Positions 1 to 6,680 are shown, counted from the stretch's first letter. The stretch: DNA of 17,702 nucleotides from Thermotogaceae bacterium (GCA_011043375.1 DQYP01000092.1:1-17702); one strand, 5' to 3'. Notes: generated by a model from the letters alone, not told the origin. Numbers and translations are program-made.

Positions 1-1
1 C

Positions 2-82
2 AGGACAATGGGTTGTTCCCATGTTCTGATAAGTCAAGCCACGGTGAAGCAGGAAGCCCAATCTCTGATGGGATTCGCTTGA
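2..82 (+). CDS. TnpB (IS200/IS605 OrfB) C-terminal end, 5' part outside the window
   Basis: One frame starting at base 2 is open to a TGA at 80-82 and encodes a 26-residue tail containing QATVKQEAQSL. This matches the Q(A/S)(S/T)(V/M)KQEA tail typical of TnpB/OrfB proteins of IS200/IS605 elements. TnpB is an RNA-guided DNA endonuclease, ancestral to Cas12, encoded within these elements. The RuvC-like catalytic residues and zinc finger would lie upstream of the window, so it cannot be said whether the gene is intact or a remnant. The call rests on a short motif and its position beside a right-end hairpin. Confidence 0.5.
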   Translation, partial: RTMGCSHVLISQATVKQEAQSLMGFA

Positions 83-90
83 AAAGGAAT

Positions 91-112
91 TCCATCCCTT
101 TTAAGGGATTGG
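91..112 (+). repeat. Imperfect hairpin at the IS right end
   Basis: TCCATCCC (91-98) can pair with GGGATTGG (105-112) with one bulge around the short loop TTTTAA. It lies just after the TnpB stop codon. In IS200/IS605 elements such subterminal hairpins are recognised by the Y1 transposase TnpA, and this part is also transcribed as the core of the omega RNA. The role here is inferred from position. Confidence 0.45.
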
Positions 113-183
113 GAGGATGTCAAGATTGGATCAAGATACAATAAATTCAAAATCAAAAGGTATCGAAAGGAGGAACTGAAAAT

Positions 184-552
184 ATGTGGATAGCATATGC
201 AGCACCAGGCGAAGTTCCAAGCAGTGGAGGGGGTACTACTGCAGCGAGTGGGGGATTCATGGGATTACTCATTTGGTTGCTGATCATTGGAGCGATGTTT
301 TATTTTCTTCTGATCATGCCCCAAAGAAAGAGGGATAGAGACTTCAAAAGGATGATCTCAGCTCTAAAACGTGGTGACACAGTCATAACCATCGGTGGAA
401 TAGTTGGAAAGGTCATAGACATAAAGAACGACACTGTGAAAATAAAGGTAGCCAACACCACGGAACTTGAAATAACGAAAAGGGCGATTGGGTCTGTGAT
501 AGGTAAAAAAGAAGCACGTGGTGAATCAAACAAAGAAGAGGAGAAAAAGTGA
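184..552 (+). CDS. yajC: Preprotein translocase subunit YajC
   Basis: This 122-residue protein is the accessory subunit of the SecDF-YajC complex, which assists SecYEG in export and membrane insertion. One transmembrane helix spans about residues 25-44. It is followed by the family's basic stretch MPQRKR and the conserved KRGDTVITIGGIVGKV region (about 62-77); the C-terminus is charged and cytoplasmic. The length is normal for the family. The ATG at 184 has a strong Shine-Dalgarno (AAAGGAGG, 166-173). secD follows after 18 bases, the standard yajC-secD-secF order. The usual upstream neighbour in many bacteria, tgt, is absent; an IS right end lies there instead. Confidence 0.95.
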   Translation: MWIAYAAPGEVPSSGGGTTAASGGFMGLLIWLLIIGAMFYFLLIMPQRKRDRDFKRMISALKRGDTVITIGGIVGKVIDIKNDTVKIKVANTTELEITKRAIGSVIGKKEARGESNKEEEKK

Positions 553-570
553 TATCAGGAGGTAATCCAA

Positions 571-1974
571 ATGAGACTTGATAGGATACTTTTGATAATA
601 TCCATTGTAGTCATAGCAACCGCTTTCTTTTTTCTATTGTTTCCTCAAAGTGGAAAGGCGTCAAAGGGTCTATCAGCTATTTTTTCAAACATACATCTTG
701 GGCTTGATATAAAAGGTGGATCTGTTTTGGAGTTTGCGATGGCCACGGAGGACGAGAATGTTGATGAGAACCAACTTGCGAATGATGTTATAGCGGTTCT
801 AAGGAATAGATTGGATTCCGTTGGTTATACAGAAGCAACTATAAAGAAGGTTTTCGCTGGTAACAAAGTTAGAATAAGAGTTGAGATTCCCGAGATTTCC
901 GATCCTTCGAAAGCTGAAAGACTGTTAGGGAAAAAAGGTAAGCTTTATTTTGCAGAAGTTCTCGATTCAAAAGTTCAGGAGGAAAAACCCACTGAAAAAC
1001 CTTTCAAATATCAAGATGCTGTGTGGTTAAAGAACATATCGGCTCAAAGATATTACAATGAGACAGAGTGGTTACTTGTCAGAGAAGATATAAGAATAGG
1101 TGCTAAAATTGTCAATTTGGATGGTTCGAAAGTGAAAGATGCGAGGGCTTCTTTTGATCCAAAGGAAGGCTACGTAATACTTTTAACGTTCAACAACACG
1201 GGAAGAAAACTTTTTGCGGATATAACCAGGGCAATGATAAACAAAAGGCTTGCCATCGTTTTGGATAACAATGTACTAGTCGCACCGGTGGTTAAGGAAG
1301 CTATACCTGGTGGGCAAGCAAGGATCACTGGCAAATTTTCCATTGAAGAAGCGCGAGAAATAGCGACTTTGATAAAGAGTGGAAATCTTCCAGTTGATTT
1401 GATAAAGGTTGAAGAAAACAGTGTGGGACCATTATTGGGTAAAGATATAATCCTTCAAAGTCTCGTAGCAGGTATCATTGGTTTAATAGTTGTCATGGTC
1501 TACATGATAGTAGTGTACGGTTGGATGGGTGTGGTCGCGGATATTGCATTGGTTTATAACACTTTTTTACTCTTTGGTGTTCTCGCTTTGACCAGATCTA
1601 TTCTAACACTTCCTGGAATAGCAGGTATCATTTTAACGATAGGTACGACCGTTGATGGTAACATAATAATCTTTGAAAGAATAAAAGAAGAGATGAGGCT
1701 TGGCAAAACTGTTCATAATTCAATAGCCGGTGGTTTTTCGAAAGCAACTTCCACGATTGTTGATGCCAACCTTACCACTATATTGGCAGGTGTAGCACTT
1801 TATTTGCTTGGCAAGGGTACTATAAAGGGTTTTGCCACCACCCTTATAATAGGTGTAATTGGAAGTATGTTCACAGTCTTGGTGGTTTCAAGAGTGATAC
1901 TCGATTTGACTTCCACATTGATCAAGAACAAGTATTCAAAAGCACTTGGAACTAATGAGGGGGTGGCAAAATGA
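571..1974 (+). CDS. secD: Protein translocase subunit SecD
   Basis: SecD (467 residues) forms with SecF an RND-like membrane complex that uses the proton or sodium gradient to pull exported proteins through SecYEG. The N-terminal membrane helix covers about residues 6-25, followed by the signature LGLDIKGGSVLEF. A large periplasmic domain (roughly 50-285) comes next, then a C-terminal bundle of five helices. The coupling acidic residue is seen in GTTVDGNIIIFERIKEE (Asp362). The length suits a stand-alone SecD without fusion to SecF. The start at 571 has AGGAGG about 9 bases upstream. Its stop overlaps the secF start (ATGA at 1971-1974), which implies translational coupling. Confidence 0.97.
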   Translation: MRLDRILLIISIVVIATAFFFLLFPQSGKASKGLSAIFSNIHLGLDIKGGSVLEFAMATEDENVDENQLANDVIAVLRNRLDSVGYTEATIKKVFAGNKVRIRVEIPEISDPSKAERLLGKKGKLYFAEVLDSKVQEEKPTEKPFKYQDAVWLKNISAQRYYNETEWLLVREDIRIGAKIVNLDGSKVKDARASFDPKEGYVILLTFNNTGRKLFADITRAMINKRLAIVLDNNVLVAPVVKEAIPGGQARITGKFSIEEAREIATLIKSGNLPVDLIKVEENSVGPLLGKDIILQSLVAGIIGLIVVMVYMIVVYGWMGVVADIALVYNTFLLFGVLALTRSILTLPGIAGIILTIGTTVDGNIIIFERIKEEMRLGKTVHNSIAGGFSKATSTIVDANLTTILAGVALYLLGKGTIKGFATTLIIGVIGSMFTVLVVSRVILDLTSTLIKNKYSKALGTNEGVAK

Positions 1975-2876
1975 AACGTGAAATCGATTTTGTTGGTAAG
2001 AGGAAAATATTCATAGCTATATCCTTGATATTGATTGCAATTTCGATAGTATCGATCCTGGTGAAAGGCTTCAATCTCGGTGTGGATTTCGTAAAAGGAA
2101 CCGAAATAGTTCTGAAGTTCAACGATGAAAGTATAAGCATAGCCGACTTGAGGAACAAGCTTTCGGAAATAAAGCCAGAATATGCCAATTCCAGAATAAC
2201 AAAGATAACCAGCGCTGCAGAAGCGACGAAGGGTGCAAAATTTCAGGTGGTCTTGAAACAATTCTTCGACAAACCTGAGCTGAAAGATGAATTCACCAAC
2301 AAGGCAGAACAAATTTTTGGAAAAGACAATGTTGAAATCTTATCTTTCAGGGCAGTCAGTGGACAAGCCGCTCAGGAATTGAAAACAGCCTCATGGAATG
2401 CAGCATTGTTAGCGATTATTTTGATTTTGGTGTACATCACTGTGAGATTTCAATTTGTGTATGCAATCGGTGCGATCGCTGCACTCATACACGATGCGTT
2501 GATCACACTCGGTTTTTATTCTATGTTCTCTATAGAGGTTAATAGTGCTGTAATTGCTGCTATATTGACACTTCTTGGTTATTCTTTGAACGATACTATC
2601 GTGGTCTACGATAGAATAAGAGAGAACAACAGACGCCTTCGCGGTAATCCAATAGATAGAATAGTCAATAAAAGTATAAACGAAGTCATCAGTAGAACGA
2701 TAAACACTTCATTAACCACCTTCTTTGTTGTTTTTATATTGTTATTGTTCGCTGGTGTTGTACTCAAACCGTTTGCCTTTGGTTTAACTGTAGGTGTGGT
2801 TGTTGGAACATATTCATCACTTTACATTGCAAGTCCAATACTCATCGGTTGGATTAGAAAATTCAGAAGGAGTTGA
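1971..2876 (+). CDS. secF: Protein translocase subunit SecF
   Basis: SecF (301 residues) is the partner of SecD in the SecDF export motor. It shows an N-terminal helix (about 13-32), the first-loop motif GVDFVKGTEIVLKF, and a C-terminal five-helix bundle. The bundle carries GYSLNDTIVVYDRIRENNRR, where Asp208 is the residue expected in ion coupling. The ATG overlaps the secD stop by four bases and GAGGGGGTGG lies just upstream. The length is typical. The last bases contain AGAAGGAG (2865-2872), which looks like the ribosome binding site of the next gene. Confidence 0.97.
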   Translation: MKREIDFVGKRKIFIAISLILIAISIVSILVKGFNLGVDFVKGTEIVLKFNDESISIADLRNKLSEIKPEYANSRITKITSAAEATKGAKFQVVLKQFFDKPELKDEFTNKAEQIFGKDNVEILSFRAVSGQAAQELKTASWNAALLAIILILVYITVRFQFVYAIGAIAALIHDALITLGFYSMFSIEVNSAVIAAILTLLGYSLNDTIVVYDRIRENNRRLRGNPIDRIVNKSINEVISRTINTSLTTFFVVFILLLFAGVVLKPFAFGLTVGVVVGTYSSLYIASPILIGWIRKFRRS

Positions 2877-2883
2877 TCACATA
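2865..2883 (+). promoter_or_regulatory. Ribosome binding site with ATA start for glpP
   Basis: AGAAGGAG at 2865-2872 spans the end of secF. Eight bases later, in the glpP frame, stands ATA rather than ATG/GTG/TTG. The following codons read V-K-L-G-K and run straight into conserved GlpP sequence, so 2881 is the best-placed start. Either AUA is used, or a former ATG has mutated. Confidence 0.45.
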
Positions 2884-3438
2884 GTAAAGCTTGGAAAGGT
2901 TATCGCTGCAATATGGGATAACAAATTGTTTGAGCAGGCTCTAAAATACGATATGAAGTCTTTGTTCTTGCTTCAAGGAAGTATAAATACCCTCCCATAT
3001 ATGGTGAAACGGGTCAAGGATGTGGGAGGGGTTTTGTTTGTCGATGTGGATTTCATCGCCGGTCTCCAAGCCGATGAAGAGGGACTAATTTTCCTGAAAA
3101 AGATGGGGATAAATGGTATCATAACTACCAAAGGTAGAACAATTAAAACTGCAAAGAATATGAACTTATCGGTAGTCTTAAGATTTTTCGCCATTGATTC
3201 TCATGCAGTTGAGAAAGGAATTGAACAGATAAGAAATTATTCACCGGATTACGTAGAGATACTTCCAGGAGTAGCCGCAGTTAGGGTTATTAAAAGAATG
3301 AAATTGGGCTCACAAGTGATAGCAGCAGGACTTTTGGATAATCCACAGGATGTGAAGGAAGTTTTTAAAAGCAAAATAAAGTACATATCGACCAGTTCCG
3401 TGGAGATATGGAAATGGTACAAATCAGGGAGAATTTAA
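2881..3438 (+). CDS. glpP: GlpP-family glycerol-3-phosphate-responsive antiterminator
   Basis: The protein (~185 residues) matches GlpP: VDVDFIAGLQADEEG (about 54-68), ITTKGRTIKTAK, RFFAIDSHAVEKG, YVEILPGV and a C-terminal STSSVEIWKW that mirrors the TTSNRKLWKF end of Bacillus GlpP. GlpP is a TIM-barrel-like protein that, with glycerol-3-phosphate, prevents premature termination of glycerol genes in Bacillus; the target here is unknown. The start is unusual. AGAAGGAG (2865-2872) is ideally spaced for the codon at 2881, but that codon is ATA. The next upstream in-frame starts (TTG 2827, 2803 and 2800; GTG 2794) lie inside secF with no good ribosome site. Starting at 2881 gives nearly the length of Bacillus GlpP. 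No glycerol gene is adjacent. The 3' end overlaps the convergent small gene by about 15 bases. Confidence 0.8.
   Translation: MVKLGKVIAAIWDNKLFEQALKYDMKSLFLLQGSINTLPYMVKRVKDVGGVLFVDVDFIAGLQADEEGLIFLKKMGINGIITTKGRTIKTAKNMNLSVVLRFFAIDSHAVEKGIEQIRNYSPDYVEILPGVAAVRVIKRMKLGSQVIAAGLLDNPQDVKEVFKSKIKYISTSSVEIWKWYKSGRI
2990..3040 (+). terminator. Terminator-like hairpin inside glpP
   Basis: CCCTCCCA (2990-2997) and TGGGAGGG (3023-3030) form a perfect 8-bp, seven-GC stem around a 25-base loop, followed by GTTTTGTTTG (3031-3040). It lies about 110 bases into the glpP coding region. It resembles an intrinsic terminator with an unusually long loop and an interrupted T-tract. It may be coincidental; the coding region there (NTLPYMVKRVKDVGGVLFV) is partly conserved in the family. 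Confidence 0.3.
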
Positions 3439-3729
3439 ATCTAATACCAAGATTTCTACCTCTTTTCTTCCCACATCGAGTTTTAAGTATTTTAGAATCT
3501 TCGATTCGTTAGTATCAAGGATCTCAATGGTGGTTGTCAATGAAGATGAATCACCATCTAAACCGCTGAATAGATAGTTCGAGTATAGCTCAAGATTTTC
3601 CAAGTTTCTTTCTTTTATTTTGATAAGATTCAACATTTTCCTTTCAAATGTTATGTAATTCTGAATAGATAAAACGATCAAAAAGGTAAAAAGAATAAAA
3701 ATGAGAGACTCAAAGAGCTTGAAAATCAT
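3424..3729 (-). CDS. Small membrane-anchored protein of unknown function
   Basis: I do not recognise this 101-residue protein. It has one hydrophobic N-terminal segment (about residues 5-22, FESLIFILFTFLIVLSI). A charged, probably helical stretch follows (FERKMLNLIKIKERNLENLE), then a soluble, partly beta-like C-terminus (LTTTIEILD, KEVEILVLDL). This layout faintly recalls minor pseudopilins, but there is no clear prepilin peptidase site. AAGGAGG (3733-3739) lies three bases before the ATG at 3729; a TTG at 3732 abuts the ribosome site and is less likely. It is the last gene of a three-gene - strand unit and overlaps the upstream PP-loop gene by 20 bases, so it is probably co-translated with it. 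Its end overlaps convergent glpP. Confidence 0.65.
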   Translation of the reverse strand: MIFKLFESLIFILFTFLIVLSIQNYITFERKMLNLIKIKERNLENLELYSNYLFSGLDGDSSSLTTTIEILDTNESKILKYLKLDVGRKEVEILVLDLNSP

Positions 3730-4705
3730 CAACCTCCTTGAAATTCACAATATGAAATGTCCTTAATTTGTTGTTCTTAGAAACACTCCATTCCATTCTT
3801 ATCGGAGCGGCGAACTCCCTTTGAAGTCTTCCTTTTTCCAACCAATATTTTGCCTTGTCATCCACGTAAATACCCGGATTCACCTTTGCAAACAATACAA
3901 TCGGTTTTTCAACAAAGTATACATCATTTATCACATCCAAGGATCTCAAGATTTCTTTGAACTCTTCTTTTTCAACATCTTTAAGATGTGGCAAAACATT
4001 GACAAGTGCCATATTTCTTTTCAAAGGTCCTATGATCTTCACATTTGCCATGGAATAATCAATATTCTTGGACTGTAAAAAATCAAGGAGCAGTTCATTT
4101 GAAAGTGCCACTGCCTTTCCATGAAATCTTGGAACGGCCATCATTTTAAGAAGATGCTTCAATTTACATCCCTCTCTACCTTTACTTGACTTATTCTCAC
4201 CTATTTTCAAGCTTCTGGGTTCCAAACCATAAGACTTCAACAATTGCGTTATATCGCTCTTAGTAAGATTGAACAGTGGAGAATATGAATTACCAGACAG
4301 CTTTATACCATACTGCCCCCAGCTGTCACTTTTATTAGCTCCTCCGAGTATCAGTCGATTACCAGCATAAGAACTCACCATTCCAAACTTGATCTTCTTG
4401 GTACACAAATTACACGAAGGCCCATGTTTCCATATTTCCCACTGAGCCTTTATACCATCCAAGAATGTTACACTCTTTCCTATCTTCGAAGAAATTTCGA
4501 GAACCTTCGAAATTGAATTGGAATACGCGAAGGGGCCAAAGCATACATTCACGAGTTCGACTCTTTCCTTGCCAAGTGCCTCAACAGTCAAAACCGATAC
4601 CAGGGTGCTGTCCATTCCACCGGAAAAGGCAACAACTACATTTTTCTCTTCACACGTCTTTCTTATATCTTCGATTATGGCATTTTTCAACTCATCAATA
4701 CTCAA
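3710..4705 (-). CDS. LarE-like PP-loop ATPase / sulfur transferase
   Basis: This 331-residue protein carries the ATP-pyrophosphatase P-loop VVVAFSGGMDSTL (SGGMDS at about 28-33). It shares the LarE-type layout: GPSCNLCTKK in place of the LarE PxxCYxCKK motif, LGGANKSDSWGQY in place of DGTNxDD, SPLFNLTKSDITQLL, and a third cysteine in EGCKLKHL. Cys98, Cys101 and Cys180 form the CxxC...C spacing that binds a [4Fe-4S] cluster in TtuA/TtcA and in cluster-dependent LarE enzymes. Such enzymes adenylate a substrate and transfer sulfur. The C-terminus (about 190-331) is longer than in LarE (~270 aa) and unrecognised. I chose TTG at 4705 because GAGGTG (4713-4718) sits 7 bases upstream; TTG at 4720 would precede that site. 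It overlaps the phosphoesterase gene by 11 bases. The substrate is unknown. Confidence 0.75.
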   Translation of the reverse strand: MSIDELKNAIIEDIRKTCEEKNVVVAFSGGMDSTLVSVLTVEALGKERVELVNVCFGPFAYSNSISKVLEISSKIGKSVTFLDGIKAQWEIWKHGPSCNLCTKKIKFGMVSSYAGNRLILGGANKSDSWGQYGIKLSGNSYSPLFNLTKSDITQLLKSYGLEPRSLKIGENKSSKGREGCKLKHLLKMMAVPRFHGKAVALSNELLLDFLQSKNIDYSMANVKIIGPLKRNMALVNVLPHLKDVEKEEFKEILRSLDVINDVYFVEKPIVLFAKVNPGIYVDDKAKYWLEKGRLQREFAAPIRMEWSVSKNNKLRTFHIVNFKEVDDFQAL

Positions 4706-5174
4706 TTTTATACACCTCAAAATTCAAATCACCATTTTTTATTTTTAAAAGACCATAAGTTCCTCCATACATGGCATAACCAGGGTTCAAAAACAAAACA
4801 CCATTTTCGACTGTTTTATCCGGGATGTGTGTATGACCGTATAACACCACCTGCGGTTTATTATCAAACGAATCCAAGATCTTCTTCCTGATTCCCACGG
4901 GGCTACCCCAACCATGACAAAGTCCTATATTCAATCCAGAGAGTAGTATCAATTTTTTATCCGGAAGATAATCTTTTACATCGTAGTGATCCATATTCCC
5001 ATGAACAGCAAAAAAATTTCGAGTACTCTGCTGAAGTAGTAAAACCGTGTCCAAATTCACGAAATCTCCAAGTGCCAACACACCATCGACCCTATTGAGA
5101 ATTTCCAGTAGAACTTTTGGGATCTCGGGCTGTCTTTTTGGAATATGAAGATCCGAAATCACCAAGTATGTCAT
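4695..5174 (-). CDS. YfcE/MJ0936-type metallophosphoesterase
   Basis: This 159-residue calcineurin-like phosphoesterase shows all the metal-ligand motifs of the small YfcE/MJ0936 group: SDLH (Asp8, His10), GDFVN (Asp37), GNMDH (Asn60), CHGWG (His87) and GHTH (His114, His116). Members are cytoplasmic phosphodiesterases active on model cyclic and aryl phosphodiesters; the physiological substrate is unclear. The open frame extends upstream to 5255, but I start at ATG 5174. GGTGG (5180-5184) precedes it, and the fold begins immediately with MTYLVISDLH. It is the first gene of a - strand unit with the LarE-like gene and a small membrane protein. No convincing promoter was identified in the shared 163-base gap. 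Confidence 0.88.
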   Translation of the reverse strand: MTYLVISDLHIPKRQPEIPKVLLEILNRVDGVLALGDFVNLDTVLLLQQSTRNFFAVHGNMDHYDVKDYLPDKKLILLSGLNIGLCHGWGSPVGIRKKILDSFDNKPQVVLYGHTHIPDKTVENGVLFLNPGYAMYGGTYGLLKIKNGDLNFEVYKIEY

Positions 5175-5337
5175 TTTATCCACCAACCTCAACTTATTTT
5201 CTATAATTTTATCAGAAGAATCGATTCGAAAAAAACTTTGCGTTTTTGATGTCATCTTAACAAAACTTTGATTGATTTTTCTTCATTTTTTGATATAATG
5301 CCCAAGGAACGCAAAAAATGGGAGGAGGAGTAAATAT
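5175..5337. promoter_or_regulatory. Divergent intergenic region between the phosphoesterase unit and tsf
   Basis: This 163-base AT-rich gap separates divergent units. It holds a clear + strand promoter for tsf (listed separately), two copies of AAAACTTTG (5232-5240 and 5262-5270, 30 bases apart) and a 10-base palindrome GAATCGATTC (5218-5227). The - strand unit's promoter is not obvious; TAAAAT- and TATAGA-like hexamers occur on that strand without a good -35. Confidence 0.6.
5272..5299 (+). promoter_or_regulatory. Sigma-70-type promoter for tsf
   Basis: TTGATT (5272-5277) and a perfect TATAAT (5294-5299) are separated by 16 bases, in AT-rich DNA. Transcription would start near 5306, giving a short leader before the tsf ribosome site GGGAGGAGGAG (5320-5330) and ATG at 5338. 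Confidence 0.75.
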
Positions 5338-5934
5338 ATGGCAATATCAATGGACGATGTGAAGAAACTGAGAGAGATGACTGGAGCAGGGGTTTTAGAC
5401 TGTAAAAAAGCTCTTCAAGAAGCTGAGGGAGATTTTGAGAAGGCCGTTGAAATTTTGAGAAAAAAAGGAGCAGCCACAGCTCTTAAAAAGGCAGCGAGAG
5501 CAACAAACGAGGGACTGATATTCTCCTACGTTCATTTTACTGGGCAAATAGGAGTACTCTTAGAACTCAATTGTGAAACGGATTTTGTTGCCAGAACTGA
5601 TGAATTCAAAGAGCTTGGCAACAACCTTGCTATGCAGGTAGCAGCGATGGCACCGAGATATGTAGCGATTGAAGACGTTCCAGAGGAAGTCATCGAGAAG
5701 GAGAAAGAAATATACAGAGAACAGTTGAAGGATTCGAAGAAACCTGAAAACGTAATCGAGAAAATAATTGAGGGAAAATTGAAGAAATTTTTCGAAGAAG
5801 TTTGCCTGCTTGAACAAAATTATATAATGGACGACTCAAAAAAAGTGAAGGATGTAATAACAGAAGCAATAGCGAAAATTGGTGAGAACATAAGGGTTTC
5901 AAGATTTGTCAGATTGCAAATAGGAGAGGAATAA
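5338..5934 (+). CDS. tsf: Translation elongation factor Ts
   Basis: EF-Ts (198 residues) is the nucleotide exchange factor that releases GDP from EF-Tu. It shows the N-terminal UBA-like domain (VKKLREMTGAGVLDCKKAL, about 8-26) and the EF-Tu-contacting TDFV motif (81-84, in NCETDFVART). It ends in a single core repeat, giving the short ~200-residue form also found in Thermotoga and Thermus rather than the ~280-residue E. coli form. The start is certain: GGGAGGAGGAG lies 7 bases before ATG. rpsB, its neighbour in most bacteria, is absent, consistent with Thermotogales. A hairpin and T-tract follow the stop directly, then pyrH. Confidence 0.97.
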   Translation: MAISMDDVKKLREMTGAGVLDCKKALQEAEGDFEKAVEILRKKGAATALKKAARATNEGLIFSYVHFTGQIGVLLELNCETDFVARTDEFKELGNNLAMQVAAMAPRYVAIEDVPEEVIEKEKEIYREQLKDSKKPENVIEKIIEGKLKKFFEEVCLLEQNYIMDDSKKVKDVITEAIAKIGENIRVSRFVRLQIGEE

Positions 5935-5935
5935 T

Positions 5936-5966
5936 AGAGGTGGGCCTTGGCTCACCTTTATTTTTT
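5936..5966 (+). terminator. Terminator-like hairpin between tsf and pyrH
   Basis: AGGTGGGCC (5938-5946) pairs with GGCTCACCT (5949-5957) with one G-U pair, and the stem can extend through 5936-5937 to TT (5958-5959). TTTATTTTTT follows (5957-5966). The structure has the form of an intrinsic terminator or attenuator. It begins one base after the tsf stop and ends only 15 bases before the pyrH start, with no separate pyrH promoter visible between them. Confidence 0.7.
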
Positions 5967-5981
5967 ATGAGGGGGTATAAG

Positions 5982-6680
5982 ATGTACACCAGAGTACTCT
6001 TGAAACTCAGTGGTGAAGCATTATCTGGTGAAGGAGTCAAAGGATTCTCAGAGGAAAAACTGGAACATTTGATTTCGGAAATAAAATCAGTTGTTGAGAA
6101 CAATGTGAAATTGGGATTGGTGATCGGTGCTGGTAACCTCCTCAGGGGGAGAGAACTCAAGGATCTATCCGTTGAAATAGCCGATGAAATAGGTATGCTT
6201 GGAACGGTTATAAACTCCTTATACTTGAAAAACAAACTCGAAAAGAGTGGATTGAAAGTAATAATCATGTCGCAGATAGTCAACCTGCCTGCAATTAAAC
6301 CCATCAACTATGATGACATCGAGTATCATCTATCTAAAGGATTCGTGATAATTTTCGCCGGAGGTACGAGTAACCCATTTTTCACTACTGACACAGCAGC
6401 AGCACTAAGGGCTGTTGAGATGAAAGCCGAATTGATAGTAAAGGCCACCAAAGTAGATGGTATATACGACAAAGATCCCAAGAGGTTCCCAGATGCAAAG
6501 AAATTCGAAAAATTGTCTTTCGATGAAGCATTGGAAAAAGGGTTGGAAGTTTTGGACATTGAGGCTTTCTCCATATGTAAGAGGTACAAGATCCCAATAA
6601 AAGTTATAAATTTCTTCGAAAAGAATATTTTGCTGAAAGCGCTTCTTGATGATAGAATAGGGAGTATAGTCAAACCTTAA
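5982..6680 (+). CDS. pyrH: UMP kinase
   Basis: PyrH (232 residues, amino acid kinase fold) phosphorylates UMP to UDP with ATP. Motifs visible: LLKLSGEALSGEG at the N-terminus, VIGAGNLLRGREL (GAGN in place of the more common GGGN, as I recall also in Thermotoga maritima), GMLGTVINSLYLK, FAGGTSNPFFTTDTAAALRA for UMP and phosphate binding, and VDGIYDKDPK near the nucleotide. I chose ATG 5982 over GTG 5940 because GAGGGGG (5969-5975) lies 6 bases upstream, the protein then begins directly at the family start, and 5940 lies inside the terminator-like stem. It probably depends on readthrough from tsf. Confidence 0.95.
   Translation: MYTRVLLKLSGEALSGEGVKGFSEEKLEHLISEIKSVVENNVKLGLVIGAGNLLRGRELKDLSVEIADEIGMLGTVINSLYLKNKLEKSGLKVIIMSQIVNLPAIKPINYDDIEYHLSKGFVIIFAGGTSNPFFTTDTAAALRAVEMKAELIVKATKVDGIYDKDPKRFPDAKKFEKLSFDEALEKGLEVLDIEAFSICKRYKIPIKVINFFEKNILLKALLDDRIGSIVKP

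Larger units (their letters stand above)
1..124 (+). mobile_element. Right (3') end of an IS200/IS605-family element
   Basis: The first ~124 bases look like the 3' end of an IS200/IS605 (TnpB-type) insertion sequence. They hold the C-terminal codons of a TnpB-like protein ending at 82, then an imperfect hairpin (TCCATCCC at 91-98 against GGGATTGG at 105-112), then GGAGGATGTCAAG, a layout I recognise from right ends of this family. The rest of the element lies outside the window. In such elements the 3' end also encodes the TnpB guide RNA (omega RNA), whose guide is read from DNA just past the right end; here that would be the yajC upstream region. The exact boundary (about 122-124) is inferred. 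Confidence 0.55.

Noticed and set aside
1..144. Open frame across the first 144 bases, out of frame with the TnpB tail
   Set aside because: It has no start codon in view and runs through the IS hairpin; the other frame gives the recognisable TnpB tail, so this frame is treated as incidental.
1800..2312. 170-residue open frame on the - strand across the secD/secF junction
   Set aside because: It lies wholly opposite two confidently identified genes and its translation shows no recognisable motif.
5218..5227. 10-base palindrome GAATCGATTC as an operator
   Set aside because: It is short, occurs once and does not extend beyond 10 bases, so there is no support for a regulator site.
5175..5255. 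27-codon N-terminal extension of the metallophosphoesterase
   Set aside because: The extension covers the ribosome site before ATG 5174 and has no counterpart in the family, which starts right at the first metal motif.
5940..5981. N-terminal extension of PyrH from GTG 5940
   Set aside because: It would be translated from the middle of the terminator-like stem, has no ribosome site and adds residues not found in UMP kinases.
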